Source: Takakia lepidozioides (lineage: Eukaryota; Streptophyta; Takakiopsida; Takakiales; Takakiaceae). From it: DNA of 60,000 bases. The notes beneath the pieces were generated by a model, which saw only the letters and a program-made list of their open reading frames with translations, searched no databases and was not told where the DNA came from. Made by a program: the position numbers and the translations under genes. Positions 1-10,999 of this stretch are shown in pieces (position 1 is the first letter of the stretch; each line of letters starts with the position of its first letter). The stretch spans positions 70,248,001 through 70,308,000 of the forward strand of contig CM060733.1 in NCBI GenBank assembly GCA_030704615.1, given 5' to 3'.

Positions 1-1150
1 GAGAGGTAAATTCATACCCTGCAAACATTTGTATTTCATATTTTTGAGGAGGATGGTTTGCGATCCCAAACGTGACAACTTCATTCACCAGGCCACTATG
101 AGTTTCAACGAGGTCGATACTCTTTTGCAGCGGGATACAACACATGGGTAGCATGAACTATGTAATGTGGTATGTGGATGACCATGATTTGAAATGTGTA
201 ATTCACATCAATTCGTCGGCTGTGCAATGATATGGCCTCCAACTATACGGAGTCAGCTCTGAGTGACAACTTTTAGGTAGTGCACATTTGTCATTGCACC
301 GTTCGAAGTCTACATGTCTTGCTATCGCTATGCACTACAATCATCTTTTGAAGATGATCCTAACTCTCATTGTTATTTGAGGAGGGAGGAAGGTCTTCCC
401 GTGGCAGCCTTTATGGCGCACACTTTGTGAGGATATTTTGTCGTCCTCGTAATTGTAAAAGTGAAACAAGCATTTGTAATTGCACAATGTTGGATGCTGC
501 AATTGTAGGCCTCAATGCTCGTCTTGATTCTATTTAGGCAAGATTCCATGCATTAATTCCACGGTCATAGGACCATCCACGGTTATAGGCGGCGCATGTT
601 AATGGTGACGTGGCAGATGACGGACAGTGCCATGTCATCATTTACCGCCACATCAGCATGCTGACATGACGCTCACGCCACGTCACTCCTGCGTGAGCGT
701 ACGCTCGCGCGCTCACGCCATTGCGTCGTTGCTATAGATCTGTGTAGCCACCCAAAAGCACAGGAATCCTTCATCAGAAAATCTACAAGGAGCCTATGCC
801 TCATACTGAATCAAGTCAGTATGTTGTGATCCTATGAACACAGCTGTCATATGGGCTCAGTATATGCTATGACATATCGACATATTTTACATCTATGACA
901 GTGGCAGAGGAGTATTGCACTCCTGTGTGCTCCTATGAGCACAACGCTTCCTATATTATTTGTTCACATATTGGCATAGATCCCAGTTAGTGTGGTGTGG
1001 TGCTTAAGAGTCGTGCAAAACTCAGCCCAAAGTATCAGCTGGTTCGAGATATCTCTCTGCAATCCAAACAGAAGCTACAATACCACACACACAGAACACT
1101 GCAAGAGATGCAATGAGGGTGGCATTGTAAACAATGCACAGCTTTAGAAA
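1..1150. other. Non-coding stretch with CpG-rich inverted repeats
   Basis: I see no convincing exon. The missing last exons of the PIEZO gene would be expected here on the minus strand, but I cannot find them, so they may lie beyond the window edge. At 603-720 there is a knot of short inverted repeats. GTGACGTGGC at 605-614 is matched by GCCACGTCAC at 677-686. Nine-base arms GCGTGAGCG and CGCTCACGC lie around 691-718. A motif CCACGGT(C/T)ATAGG occurs twice near 550-590 and again near 2,913. This could be the end of a transposon, but no partner end is established. Confidence 0.35.
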
Positions 1151-1186
1151 ACTTCATTCAAATGAAAGGTGTGGGGTAACACACAC

Positions 1187-2060
1187 CAGCATGGGAGCCC
1201 ATATGACAGCGATGAGAATTGCAAAGACGAGTACACCACTGCCGAACTTGATCCACATTCCCTGCTTTTGCCCCAACCGATGCCTCTCCCTCACAAGCTT
1301 GATATCACATTGCACGAGAAATAAACTCCCATATATGTCCTCCAGCTGTTCCACATGGTAGAGCCACACCAGCAAGTACAAAGTCTTATATAAGATGTAA
1401 TTTGGGTCAAGTCTGACAACCCCTAGTGAGCTAAGACCCCACAATCGGAGGGTTAGCACCCCACGGGGCCTATGCCCACAAGGGTGTATCACGGTGACAT
1501 TGCTGCTGAAGAGATAATGAAAGCTCACCTTGAGCCAGTCATACATGTTGAGCGCAGTGGTGGTGCACGACCAGTCCAACACGCAGCGCAGCTCAAACAG
1601 AAAAAGGCAGTGCCCGGTACAAATGGAAACCCACCCAGCTAAGAGCATTGACACGTCTTGCTAGAAACTGGCCATACAGGGCACTCTTGTGGAGGGGATC
1701 AAACTTTATTTGCAAGGCTTGCAGTGCCAGTGATAACGCCTTCATCATGTAGAAAAATCGTAATGGCAACAGCTGAAAATGGTAGTTGGTATCACTGTAC
1801 TCCATCCCCCACACAAACTGTGACACATAGGATATGTAGAGACAGAGGCTGAGAAAGTAATAGGCCACCTTGCCGGTGGCAAAAGAGCTAAGATAGAGCA
1901 CACGGTCGACCACAATAAAAAAGAACAGTGTCTGCATAATGTGCCACCACAACCAACAGGCTCCACACTTCAGTATAACTGTCACCCCCTTGGCATCTAT
2001 CTGGCTATCCATCCCTATCTCAGTCTTTTGTTCATCACTTAAACTCATGGTTGTGCAGGT
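1187..2060 (-). pseudogene. PIEZO: PIEZO mechanosensitive channel, partial (two exons, one frameshift)
   Basis: The translated exons match the conserved later part of the PIEZO family of very large mechanically gated cation channels. Recognisable pieces are a membrane segment followed by VDRVLYL, the block KALSLALQALQIKF with HKSALYGQFL, then LYRALPF, FELRCVLDWSC and MYDWLK. The next exon begins LEDIYGSLFLVQCD and ends in a membrane helix, IAVIWAPML. The exon A to B junction is a clean GT-AG intron in phase 0: exon A ends at 1,529, exon B runs 1,345-1,187 (53 codons), and a further GTGTGT donor follows. The 5' limit of exon A is uncertain (about 1,970-2,060). Between LPF and FEL the frame is broken by one extra base in the A5 run at 1,601-1,605. 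This is either a true pseudogene lesion or a homopolymer assembly error. Neither the N-terminal part of the channel nor its C-terminal end was found in the window. Confidence 0.78.
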
Positions 2061-2164
2061 CTTCTGCTTGACATGAATGAAAAGACTATTCTTCCGACTG
2101 CCTGAGGATCCGTGGGTGTCAGTGGAAAACGACCCATACAATCGCCAACCGATTGGGAGAGACC

Positions 2165-2653
2165 TATTTTTTAGGGAGTTGGGGGACGTTAGCATCCGTT
2201 GGGATGATATGAATGAGAGGTACTAGGTGCCTTGTCGAGATGAAGGGCCATTTCCTCCAGAGTTGCGCAGAGACCCCCAGCAGGAGGAGGTGTTGGACAA
2301 TTTCAAGGCTGCCATCAGGAGTGTTGTTTGGTATTGGCAGAAGACATGGCGTGACCAAGTTGCCCTTATTCTTGCCACTTCCAAACATACCGGATTTAAT
2401 TGAAAAATTGCATGAAACCGTAGCAAGAGCGACAAACCCGGCTCTGGCAGATGTGGAAGAGAGTCAGCACTCGCCTAGAACGCTACGCATGATGGCAAGG
2501 GTGGACCAGACAACACTGGGTCCCTCCTTGACCACTCGAGCCCAGGCTCGAGCTCTCCGTACTGGTGGAGGCACGTCCTCTACACCCGAAGCATCTTCTT
2601 CAACACCTGGAGATGACGACAACGAAGTAATTAATCTAGATGAAGATGACTAG
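2165..2653 (+). pseudogene. Unknown protein with acidic C-terminus, frameshifted
   Basis: Two plus-strand frames read as one protein after a shift near 2,390. The first frame gives PPELRRDPQQEEVLDNFKAA followed by a Trp-rich segment (VVWYWQKTWRDQ). The second gives LIEKLHETVARATNPA, then a basic and Ser/Thr-rich linker containing TTRAQARALR, and ends in an acidic tail with VINLDEDD before a TAG. This looks like the C-terminal part of a repetitive protein family of this genome, perhaps from a transposon, but I cannot name it. There is an in-frame TAG just upstream of the first block, so this is probably a relic. The tail VINLDED resembles a SUMO-interacting motif (hydrophobic core plus acidic residues); that is a weak resemblance only. 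Confidence 0.4.
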
Positions 2654-2659
2654 AAAGGC

Positions 2660-3240
2660 TAGAAACGTAGGGAGTAGTGTAGTGTGAAAAGAAAGGGCAT
2701 GAATCCCTTCTGTAAAATCTAAATCTGGTTCGTAGTGCAAAGTTCCAGATTACAGTCTCAAACAATGACACAGGTGAGTTCCATGGGGGCTGCTATTTCA
2801 TGAGCCATGAGCCATGAGCGGCATGTGCCATGAGCAGAGTCGTAAGTGTGGAAAAAAACCTGAGCAGCACTATTTTCCGGAAATGAGTGTCCGCGGGAAT
2901 AGGGTTTAGGGTGCCACGGTCATAGGGGGAGAAGGACCTCCCGATGAAGGAGGTTCGGCAATGTTATTTAGAATTATATATTGAAAGGCAATGTTTCGCG
3001 AATGGAAGGGTGGTACTGCTCTGTACAATGGGGGCCCATTTCAGCCTACCAGCCACTTGCAAAATCCACCCACACTCCCAATCCCAAACGAAATGAGCAA
3101 TGACGCATTCTCGGAACGATGGACACAGAATAGAATAAAAAGAAGGCACAATGAGGTTTTTATTGATCCACATGAATTGCATTTGAAGCACGTCTACTGT
3201 GCTGATTGTGCAATCAAATCTTTAGCCCTGTGCCTACTGA
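2660..3240. other. Non-coding stretch at left element end
   Basis: No gene was seen. It contains the GCTCATG/CATGAGC repeats at 2,793-2,840, a single GGGTTTAGGG-like string near 2,902, and the CCACGGTCATAGG motif at about 2,913 that also occurs near 551. Confidence 0.5.
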
Positions 3241-3247
3241 ATACAAG

Positions 3248-4084
3248 TCACGTTGTCAATGGGACTTCGACTGCTCTCAGAACTAGCTCATGAGTCATGG
3301 GGCTCCTCCAGGTAAAGTCGATTGCAGCCGTTGTACCGCCCCTAGTGATGTTCACCACAATGTCCTGCCCTTCAATCATACCACCATCGAATATGGAAAT
3401 ATTCACGTTTTCGTCGTCCACACCAATGCGAATGTCCCCATACAATGGAGAAGAGGAGCGCACTCCTTCAGGAGAATAGGTCTCTCCGATGGAGTCCACC
3501 CACGTCCAGTGGCAGCAGTTCCACCGCAACAGCATAGCAGTGCGCCTTCTTCTGCATGGGTGACCGTCGTAGCTGGGAAAATCGGAATCGAGGATGCGCA
3601 GGAGCCATGGACTCCTCAGACCAAGATCGTCACCCCGCTCGAAGGCGTAGTGGCCTAGGATATACTCAAAAGCCACCAATGTTTCCACAATCGAACCAGT
3701 ATCTTCTCTGTAATCTGTGTACCGGATAACAATGTCTCCCGATGTGGCCGAATACATTGCATAATCGATGCCTCCAAATGGGCAGTCATCCCGGTTCCGG
3801 AAGCACGGCATCCTTGCAAAGGAGGACCTGAGGACGACTTGGATGCCGATGACAATGACCTTGCGGACAGCTACGAAGCCCTTAGATTTTGGAAATGATG
3901 CAAAGCGGAAGAGCAGTCCGGCCTCCAATAATGGAGCATCTGGGTCCCACGTACCCACCGACGGAGGTGGAACGTGTTCATCACGCCAGCGGTGGATGAA
4001 CCCATACATCTTTCTCATCAACAAGTTATAGTTTGAGATCTGCCACCGAAGTCCATCCCCCCGGATGGAAATTCGGCGCCGCAT
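3248..4084 (-). CDS. Unknown 278-residue protein, intact member of an inverted paralogue pair
   Basis: An uninterrupted reading frame, homologous over about 190 residues to the broken plus-strand copy at 4,244-4,944. Shared blocks include RMPC-R-R/N--DCP, DYAMYS/F, SGDIVI, FE(R)YILGHYAFERG, a CC-containing block RWNCCHWT, PLYGDIRI and an Asp/Gly-rich motif FDGGMIEGQDIVV, ending VLRAVEVP. The conserved Cys/Trp pattern suggests a folded domain of probable beta character, but I do not recognise the family. The displayed start overlaps a GGCGCC-centred palindrome at about 4,066-4,088, so translation may really begin at an internal Met, for example in LLMRKMYGFIH. Conservation against a diverged copy and the lack of stops argue that it is, or recently was, a real gene. 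Confidence 0.5.
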   Translation of the reverse strand: MRRRISIRGDGLRWQISNYNLLMRKMYGFIHRWRDEHVPPPSVGTWDPDAPLLEAGLLFRFASFPKSKGFVAVRKVIVIGIQVVLRSSFARMPCFRNRDDCPFGGIDYAMYSATSGDIVIRYTDYREDTGSIVETLVAFEYILGHYAFERGDDLGLRSPWLLRILDSDFPSYDGHPCRRRRTAMLLRWNCCHWTWVDSIGETYSPEGVRSSSPLYGDIRIGVDDENVNISIFDGGMIEGQDIVVNITRGGTTAAIDFTWRSPMTHELVLRAVEVPLTT

Positions 4085-4088
4085 TTAC
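4066..4088. repeat. GGCGCC-centred palindrome between divergent paralogues
   Basis: The sequence GGAAATTCGGCGCCGCATTT is a one-mismatch version of the palindrome family with arms GGAAATGCGG and CCGCATTTCC. It lies at the N-terminal end of the minus-strand ORF, in the gap separating the two head-to-head paralogues. Confidence 0.7.
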
Positions 4089-4243
4089 ATCGAAGAGGGG
4101 ATGGACTTCGTCGTGTCCAGTGGCTATCGGCCCACCTGGCAGTGACTGCCATAGTTTGCATGGCAGGGTAGGAAACTGAAACGGCTACATTCATGCAGCA
4201 GCCAATCTTCATCGGTCCAGGATCCTGTAGGGGGGAAATTTAA

Positions 4244-4944
4244 ATGTGCCCTGGAGTGTTTGTGAGGAATTGCAGCGTTAGCTTGAACTTTTTCCAGCCA
4301 CCGCACTGCTCCTCCTCCATCCGGGAGCTGCTGTCATTGAGCGTACTCCGCTACTCTTTTTCAAGGATGCCGTGCCGCCGAAATCCAGCCGACTGCCCTT
4401 ATCATGGCCACGATTATGCTATGTTCAAACCAGAATCAGGAGACATCATTGTCTGGCTCTCTGTTTTCACAGACGTTGCTGGAATCAAGCAAGAGTCTTT
4501 GCGCGCAATGGAGTATCTGGAGAGCTATTACCGCTTTGAGCGAGGTGAGGGCGAGGGTCAATGCGGTCCGTGGGTCCTGAAATTGTTGACCTCGATATAC
4601 CAAGCTGGAAAGGGATGCCGGACAGATCACGCACGGCCTCGCTTTGGCGCTGGAACTGCTGCCAGTGGACCAGGGAGGACGGCACCGGGGAAAACTATAT
4701 ACGTGCAGATCACTCCGCTCTTCCAGTGTATGGAGACATTCGGTTGAGTTGCGAAGACGAATCGCACGGGCACATGAGGCCCACAGTGACCTTGTCAATG
4801 TATGATGGTGGTATCATTGATGGACATGACATTGTCGTCGGCTCCAGCAAGGGCAGCAGAACGACTGAATTGCAGTTTACCTCGAGGTGCCGCAGCAGTA
4901 ATGAGCTTGTTTTGAGGGGTATCGAAGTTCCGTCGACTTGGTGA
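4244..4944 (+). pseudogene. Unknown protein, frameshifted paralogue of the 3,248-4,084 gene
   Basis: Two overlapping plus-strand frames (4,244-4,747 and 4,561-4,944) together give the same protein as the minus-strand neighbour. The first frame has LRYSFSRMPC, DYAMFKPESGDIIV and YYRFERGEGEGQCGPWVL. The second has DLDIPSWKG, LWRWNCCQWT, LPVYGDIRL, MYDGGIIDGHDIVV and VLRGIEVPSTW. Alignment of the two genes puts a one-base deletion at about 4,580-4,605, between WVLK and DLDIP. The pair is head to head, so an inverted duplication is likely, followed by decay of this copy. Function is unknown. Confidence 0.55.
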
Positions 4945-5194
4945 AGCCCATGTAGAAGGAGGAAGGGCTTAGTTTTGTCTGCAGTTGGTAAATGTGAGAC
5001 ATCGTGTCCGATCAATAAACCCATCGTACCTCACTTCTGTGTGATTGTGTTTCATTCTGTTGAATAACTGTCGGAATTGGACCACTGTTTACAATTTGAT
5101 GTCTCATTTCTACAATTTGTCTATCCGGATGAATATACCAGAGTAACCGGTATGAGAGTCATGTGACAAAGAATATACCAGAGTAACGCCATGT

Positions 5195-5945
5195 CGGACA
5201 TTGAAATGCGGCACCGCATTTCCATGTCGGCATCGAAATGTATGAACCGCATTTCAGTGTCGGACAATGGAATGCGGTGCATCATTTCCGTCCAGGTACA
5301 CGAAATACCAACACGGGTCTATAAATTGGACAGACAACGAGGTTGGCATTGCAAATGCGGCGACGCATTTCCAGCTTGGCAATGGAAACTTCTTTTTGGA
5401 CAAGGGAATGCGGTGCCGCATTTCCGTCCAACACTTCGGAAAGTGTGACATTTCCGACCAGCGCGATGGAATGCGTTACCGCATTTCCGTGAGAGGGTCT
5501 GCAAATGGACAAATTGCGATGTCCGTTCTGGAAATGCGGCGCCGCATTTCCATGTCCGTCATCGACTTTTTTTTTACAATGGAATGCGGTGCCAATTTTT
5601 GCTGATGGGCCTGCATCTCGAACAACGACCATCCCCAATATGGAAATGCGGCACCGCATTTCCAATTCCGCCATCTCGACCTCCTTGTTCGACCTCCTTG
5701 TTCGACCTCTGTAAGCGTGGTGGCATCCATGAATGAGCGGGAGAGGCCAAAACTGGCGTGTGGACAAAGGAAATTTTGGAAATGCGGCACCGCATTTCCA
5801 ATCGGCCGATTACTTTTTACTATGCCAACATTGAAATGGAAAATTTAGTCCCTCCCCTATTTTGGAAATGCGGTGCCGCATTTCCAAAAGAGGTTTTTAG
5901 AGTTGCCAAAATTTTGGAAATGCGGGCCCCATTTCTGATTTTGGG
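5195..5945. repeat. Cluster of about 12 dispersed 22-bp palindromes
   Basis: Copies of a palindrome with arms GGAAATGCGG and CCGCATTTCC and a 2-bp centre (CA, TG or CG). The best copies are near 5,203, 5,404, 5,529, 5,640, 5,776 and 5,861; degenerate ones are near 5,233, 5,267, 5,349, 5,466, 5,579 and 5,914. Spacing is irregular (about 30-115 bp), unlike the regular array at 11.6-13 kb. The short ORFs in this interval are translations of the repeat, not genes. The cluster lies immediately downstream of the stop codon of the ParB-methyltransferase gene. Confidence 0.9.
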
Positions 5946-7238
5946 AGCGTCGTGGTTTGGGCGATTGTGTGGCTGGAATGCACACTAGAGAGGGTCACGA
6001 ATGTCGGGGAGAATTTCCTTTATATACTCTGGAAGAGAATTTACATTTACAGAGACTTCATTAAAATTCTATTAATCTTGAAAATCATCCGAATCCTCAT
6101 CCTGTTCTAGACTGTCCTGCTCCGCCTCCACCCCCTCATTGCCTTTCTCATCTCCAGCGGACTGCTCGTTGGCCAGGCTTTCGAAAATCCCATCTTCCCC
6201 TTGCGGAACTGTCCATCTCACCTCCGTTGGGTCGTCTTCCTCCCTGTCTGCGTCGCTCTCATCCGCTGAATCACATATGTACTTTCGTACCCGTCTACCT
6301 GTCTGAGCTGCTGCCAACTCTTTCCTTATCCTTCTGTCCTCCCTAGCCCTCTCCAAAATCTGCTCTACTTTACTGGGATTCTCACTTCTTCTAATCGCTG
6401 TATTTGCGAGTTTAGCTGCATAACTAGGAAGGGAGTAGTCCCTCACCGGGCTCGTCATAAAGTCGGCCCTCGCAAAGAACGGGACATTCTTCCTGGCAGG
6501 AAGTGTAGGCCCTACATGTTTTGACCCGGACCCTGCAATCCTGCACATGACAATCATCAACGAGACTAATGAGAACCACAGTCCGGAAATTCGTTTGACA
6601 AAAATGACCCAGAAGGCTTTGCAAACTTACAATGTTTTCACTCACTCGTATTCCGGGTTCTCCTCCGCATCAATGTCCACTATGTGTCTTCCTCGGACTC
6701 CGACGAATCCGAGGAGACTTCCGCTCTGTTGGGAGCCTTAACATTCCGTTGCAGCCCTTCCAGATGGGATCCCCACACGGATGAATCCTCCTCGTAGGCA
6801 AAGAGGTGCCGGTCGGAAAACCGCCCAGCCCACATTGAGGCACCTGTTACAATGCCATCCACACATTACAACATGGCGCTTCAGATGTTGCGAACTACAT
6901 CCTAACGAGAATTTGCAGAACAGCATAGATCAAGATTCTGCATACCTGTCCCACAGATGAGGTCGAGCACTGTGCCCTCCACGTCTGTGCATGTCTCCAT
7001 AATTGTCTGAATGAAGGCAGGGCTCCGAGTCCGTGAGTACCGCAGGGGTTCCGTTGAAGTGAGGCTATGAGGGAGAAGTTCCTTGGGAACGTTGTTGAAC
7101 AGAACGTCGTAATCGAGGGGTCGCAGTTCGGGTCAACCTTTCCTCCCTCCTTCCGGAAAGCAAAGGTGGAGTTCTCCTTCACAAAGCAGTATGCATTGAA
7201 CTGCTTCGTCTGCATACACAGGGGGAACGATTAGAAAC

Positions 7239-7259
7239 CGAATGCGGCACCGCATTTGA
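7239..7259. repeat. Intronic palindrome (copy 1, intron before the CFVKE exon)
   Basis: GAATGCGGCACCGCATTTG inside the 95-bp intron 7,210-7,304, about 30 bases from the 3' splice site on the gene strand. The homologous intron of copy 2 carries a palindrome with different arms at 20,714-20,733. Confidence 0.85.
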
Positions 7260-8501
7260 AAACACCCAAGCAAATGAATGGACGAGTGCCAGTGTCGTAA
7301 TCACCTTCTTCCCTTCCGACCGAAGGCCCAAGTGTTGATGCACGTCCACTTCTTTTTCAGAATTGGGACGGCGCTCTTGCGGGTCCACTTCGCAATTCCT
7401 GTCTGAGTGTTTTTTCCTCTGCTCGCCAGGACAACCACACAGCCTCTGTCGTCCAACACCATGCGGGCAAGCCCGAATCCTTTCTTCCAAAAGTCCTCCG
7501 AGTACCTGTTCCAAGATGGCAAAGCTTGCAGTCCTTCCACAGGCTCTCCGTCCGGAATATCCAAGATGATCATATCGCAAGACCACTCGGTGGCATTTCC
7601 GCCCTCCTACAATCCTTGTCTGCACACACCCTCTCAAAGAACGAGACCATATTCTGAAATCCTGGGGGTGTCGGAAGGCTCTTTGGCAGTCGCCTTCTTC
7701 AGTGCTCTGCCCTTCAGACCCTCCATGGTCTTCATGTATGCCAACTTGGCTGCCCGTCCATCCAAAGCCGCCAAGAAACTCTCATTTACACACTGGACTA
7801 CTGTTTCGGGAGCCACTTTCGGCCTCTTCATTTCCACCGGCTCGAAAGGGTGCCCCCCTGGGGGTTGAAGAGTGCCTTCTTTGCCGAGCCAGTTCTCGTG
7901 CCTCTCGTGACAACGGTGGGCACAGGGGAGGCAGCCTGCGTTTGGGGGGGTGGGCTGGTTGCAAAGTCTCCATCGGAGTCCTCTTCCTCACCCTCTTCCT
8001 GAACAGGCTGTTTTTGCTTCTTTCGTTTTGGCGGGTGTCACAACAGCTGCTCCTTGCTGGCGAGTCCCTCTTCTTCGACCCTTCTGTTGGGCCTGCACAG
8101 CTGCATCCACCGTCTTTTGTGCCATCTCAGCTGCCTTTCTGGATTCTTCCAGAGCAGCAGATTCCTTTGCCGACTTTGGCCCAGTAGGGACACGTCTTTC
8201 CTTTCTCTTCTCTTCTTCTGCCAAGGCATGCAGATCTTTCTCAGACTCGTCAACAATACCGCCAGACATATCCAGGTACCAGGGCATCCAACGAGATGCG
8301 CGGGATGCCATTGTTTCTGCATCTCGGGTGTGTAGACACAGCTTGGGCCCGCCACGGTCCAAGCCATGAAGAACGGGGGCTCTTGAGCCAGGGCCCCTGT
8401 CTGAAGGAGCACGTATTTCATATACCTGCAAGGCAATCAGCATGCGTGAGCATAAGATTGGACGAACCTACTCGCAGAGTGCCACCAAAAACATAAAATG
8501 C

Positions 8502-8522
8502 GAATGCGGTGCCGCATTTCCG
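8502..8522. repeat. Intronic palindrome (copy 1, intron 8,426-8,571)
   Basis: GAATGCGGTGCCGCATTTCC within the 146-bp intron that follows the exon ending AMRIVYR. The homologous intron of copy 2 (21,899-22,121) has two palindromes of a different arm sequence. Confidence 0.85.
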
Positions 8523-9702
8523 AGACAAACCTCGTAATCAGGCTTCGCATACAAGGGCAGCTGTGCTTCACCTGTAAACAATTCGCATTGCAGCTTTCCC
8601 CGCTCCCTCCTGATGTGTAAACTCCACGCTCCTTCTTGCTGTCTGTAGCTCTCTGGCAAAAGGTTGTCCTTGTACGCACATCTGAAACGTGTCACGTAGT
8701 CTTCCAATGTCTGTGTTCCATCCCATTTGACGTACAAGCCGAACGAATTTGTGTGCATTACGACTTGCTCCTTTGCATTCGACATTACCTGCGATTCCCA
8801 AATGCATTGTCACGTAGCAGTTCAGGGAATTCATTTCATGGTGGGAAATATGGGGAAGTACCTTGAATTACCTGGAACCACCAAGTCATGCGGTTGAGCC
8901 ACACATCCACTGCAGGGTCGGAAACTTCGAGTGGAAAAGACCACATTGTCCTTATGCTCTCGGATGCATTCCAGATCGACAGCCACCGTGTCTGCCATTT
9001 CCGATCCAATGTCAGGAGCTGGAAGAGAGTGGCTATTGCTAGGAAGGAACTTCAGTGCATTGAAACCTCACCTTCTCTTTCGCCTCAACACATGCCGTTG
9101 AGAGGTGATGCAGTTTCTCCAATTGCATGGTCGGCTGCATGGCCCGAGAATAGTGTTTTGCAATCTCGGGGATGAAGTCCTTTCCAAGTGCCGGATCTGC
9201 AATTGCCACCAGCTTCACAAGCTTTGACTTGTATTTGGTTCTGGACTTGACACCGGCTTCCTTCAAGTGCTCAGTCAATGACTGCAACGTTTTGACCTGC
9301 CCTCACTTTCCATGAAGAAGCGTTTGGCATGGGCCAAATCCAGCTTGATGTTTGACTGCCACAAAAAACATGCAGAAGCGTTACATTCGATTCATGTGGA
9401 AAGATTACTGGAAATTGGGGAAGGATGAGCAGAGGGAAATCGGAGGACGACTTACTTCGTATATCACCTCCACCATTCCATCCATAGTGAGACGATACCA
9501 TGTCCGGTCTGTTTTGCAACGGCTTTCTGAATGAGCTCGGGCTCCAGCATTTCCGCAAACATCTGCGGATCAGTGAGACCAGTTTTCCTCACCCTGTACA
9601 GCATATGTGCCATGTGGTATGCACGTACGCATTCTCAGTGACCCTGCAAGGCACACTCTCCAGTTCAGTACACGGAAGCACGGAAACAAACCAGAATGGA
9701 AA

Positions 9703-9724
9703 CCGAAATGCGGCACCGCATTTC
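9703..9724. repeat. Intronic palindrome (copy 1, intron 9,644-9,755)
   Basis: GAAATGCGGCACCGCATTTC, about 30 bases after the donor that follows the exon ending NAMADLNS. Copy 2 has a GGCGCC-centred palindrome at the equivalent place in 23,160-23,325. Confidence 0.85.
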
Positions 9725-10999
9725 AAACGTGCTAGGGAGGGTATGAGTATCTTACGAGTTGAGGTCCGCCATGGCATTCTTGAGCAGGGAGGAGTCTGCC
9801 GCCTTCACCTTGAGGATGACACACTCCACCATGTAATGCCAGCCAATGTGCTTGGCATGGTTCTGCTTGATGTACTTCCACCAGGCAAGAAGTCGGTGAT
9901 TCCCGTCCCACACAAAGAACATTTTACCCGACATATGGCCGAAGTCTGGATCACCTTCAGCGTCGCCTCGAATTCGTTGTTGCGAGTGGTGCCAGTGGGT
10001 ATCCCACGTTGACAATTCATCGGCAGTGGGTCCACGAGTTTCGCCGTCCTCATTCTCAATGGAAAAACGTAAACGCTGCCGATCCCAGACGGTACCCTTC
10101 TCGAAATGCGAACTTGAGCTTATCCACATCTCCGGGAAGGGCCTGCCTGACGATGGGAAGGGAGACCATGCGACAGAGTGGGATTCAAAGAGTCCGCTGG
10201 AATACCCTGCTGCCCAGAACTCTGCCAATGCTACTGTGTGTCTCCTCCACATTTTTATCCGCTGCACTTTTGAAATCCTCCGGAGACATGTCTGTAGGTG
10301 CCGGTAGTGGCTGAGCAGCTGGAGCATCCTCAACTGGAGCTGCACTCTGGGGCCTGTCTGCGGGCAATTCTGCCATTGCAGAGGCTCCCTCCGAGCCTGC
10401 TTGCTCATCGGTGGTGAGGTCTTGCTGCTTGTGAACGTTGAGCGGCAGCACCCTCCTGCGTACCAAATCGACAGAAATGGTCGATCCCATTGCCTTCGCT
10501 GCAGCAGAGTCGGCCCCAACATCTGCAGGCGGGAAATCCTCCAGGAACTGAGCTTCAGCTCGTGGAAGCGGTTTTTTGCGGGAGATTGTTCGGTCGTCGC
10601 CCTGATTGCCTTCTGCTTCCTCATCCTTGCAGGTGAAGGTGTCTCTGCAATGAATCTGTCTTTTACCCTGCTGCTTCATTCGCGTTGGTGGGGGTGAAAC
10701 GGCTGAGCCGGTTCAGAAACCAGTAGAGGGACGGGCTGCTTCTTCTTCGACTTTGCTGGAGAAGGGCCCGACCCCTGCTGGCGATTCTCCATGACCAAAG
10801 AACGCGAGTCGATCTCTGGGCTTTGAAACTTGCCCTTCGAAGCCGCGTCTTTGAAACGCACAGGGCTAGGCCCGGCAGGAATACCCGCGCTCGGGGATCG
10901 GGTGGGTGTACGTGCTGCAGCTAGCTCCTCGGACTCTTCTTGCGGCTCTTCGGATTCTGCGATCCCTCCAGCACGTCCACCTTTCCTGTTAGGCATGCA

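Larger units (their letters stand above)
6072..10996 (-). pseudogene. ParB/Srx-like domain fused to a DNA methyltransferase, copy 1 (multi-exon, several frameshifts)
   Basis: Exons, read from alignment with copy 2 and GT-AG sites: 10,996-9,756; 9,643-9,456; 9,355-9,072; 8,991-8,872; 8,788-8,572; 8,425-7,305; 7,209-6,946; 6,901-6,647; 6,540-6,072. The N-terminus is disordered (MPNRKGG, Ser/Pro-rich). A ParB/sulfiredoxin-type block follows, with DGNHRLLAWW near 9,880-9,915. A helical middle has TKYKSKLVKLVAIADP; a Lys/Glu-rich segment follows. The C-terminal part resembles a permuted N6/N4 DNA methyltransferase: LDIPDG stands where DPPY/W is expected, then GCVVVLA, then VLDLICGTG, a motif-I-like SAM loop spliced to its follow-on. 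The tail is acidic (DEDSDDFQD). The frame is broken at the A5 run 10,063-10,067, near 9,490, near 9,305 and within exons 5, 6 and 8, so this copy is probably inactive unless homopolymer errors explain the shifts. Whether it methylates DNA is inference. Confidence 0.55.

Noticed and set aside
2899-2912. Plant telomere repeat (TTTAGGG)
   Set aside because: Only one complete copy is present (GGGTTTAGGG); no tandem run.
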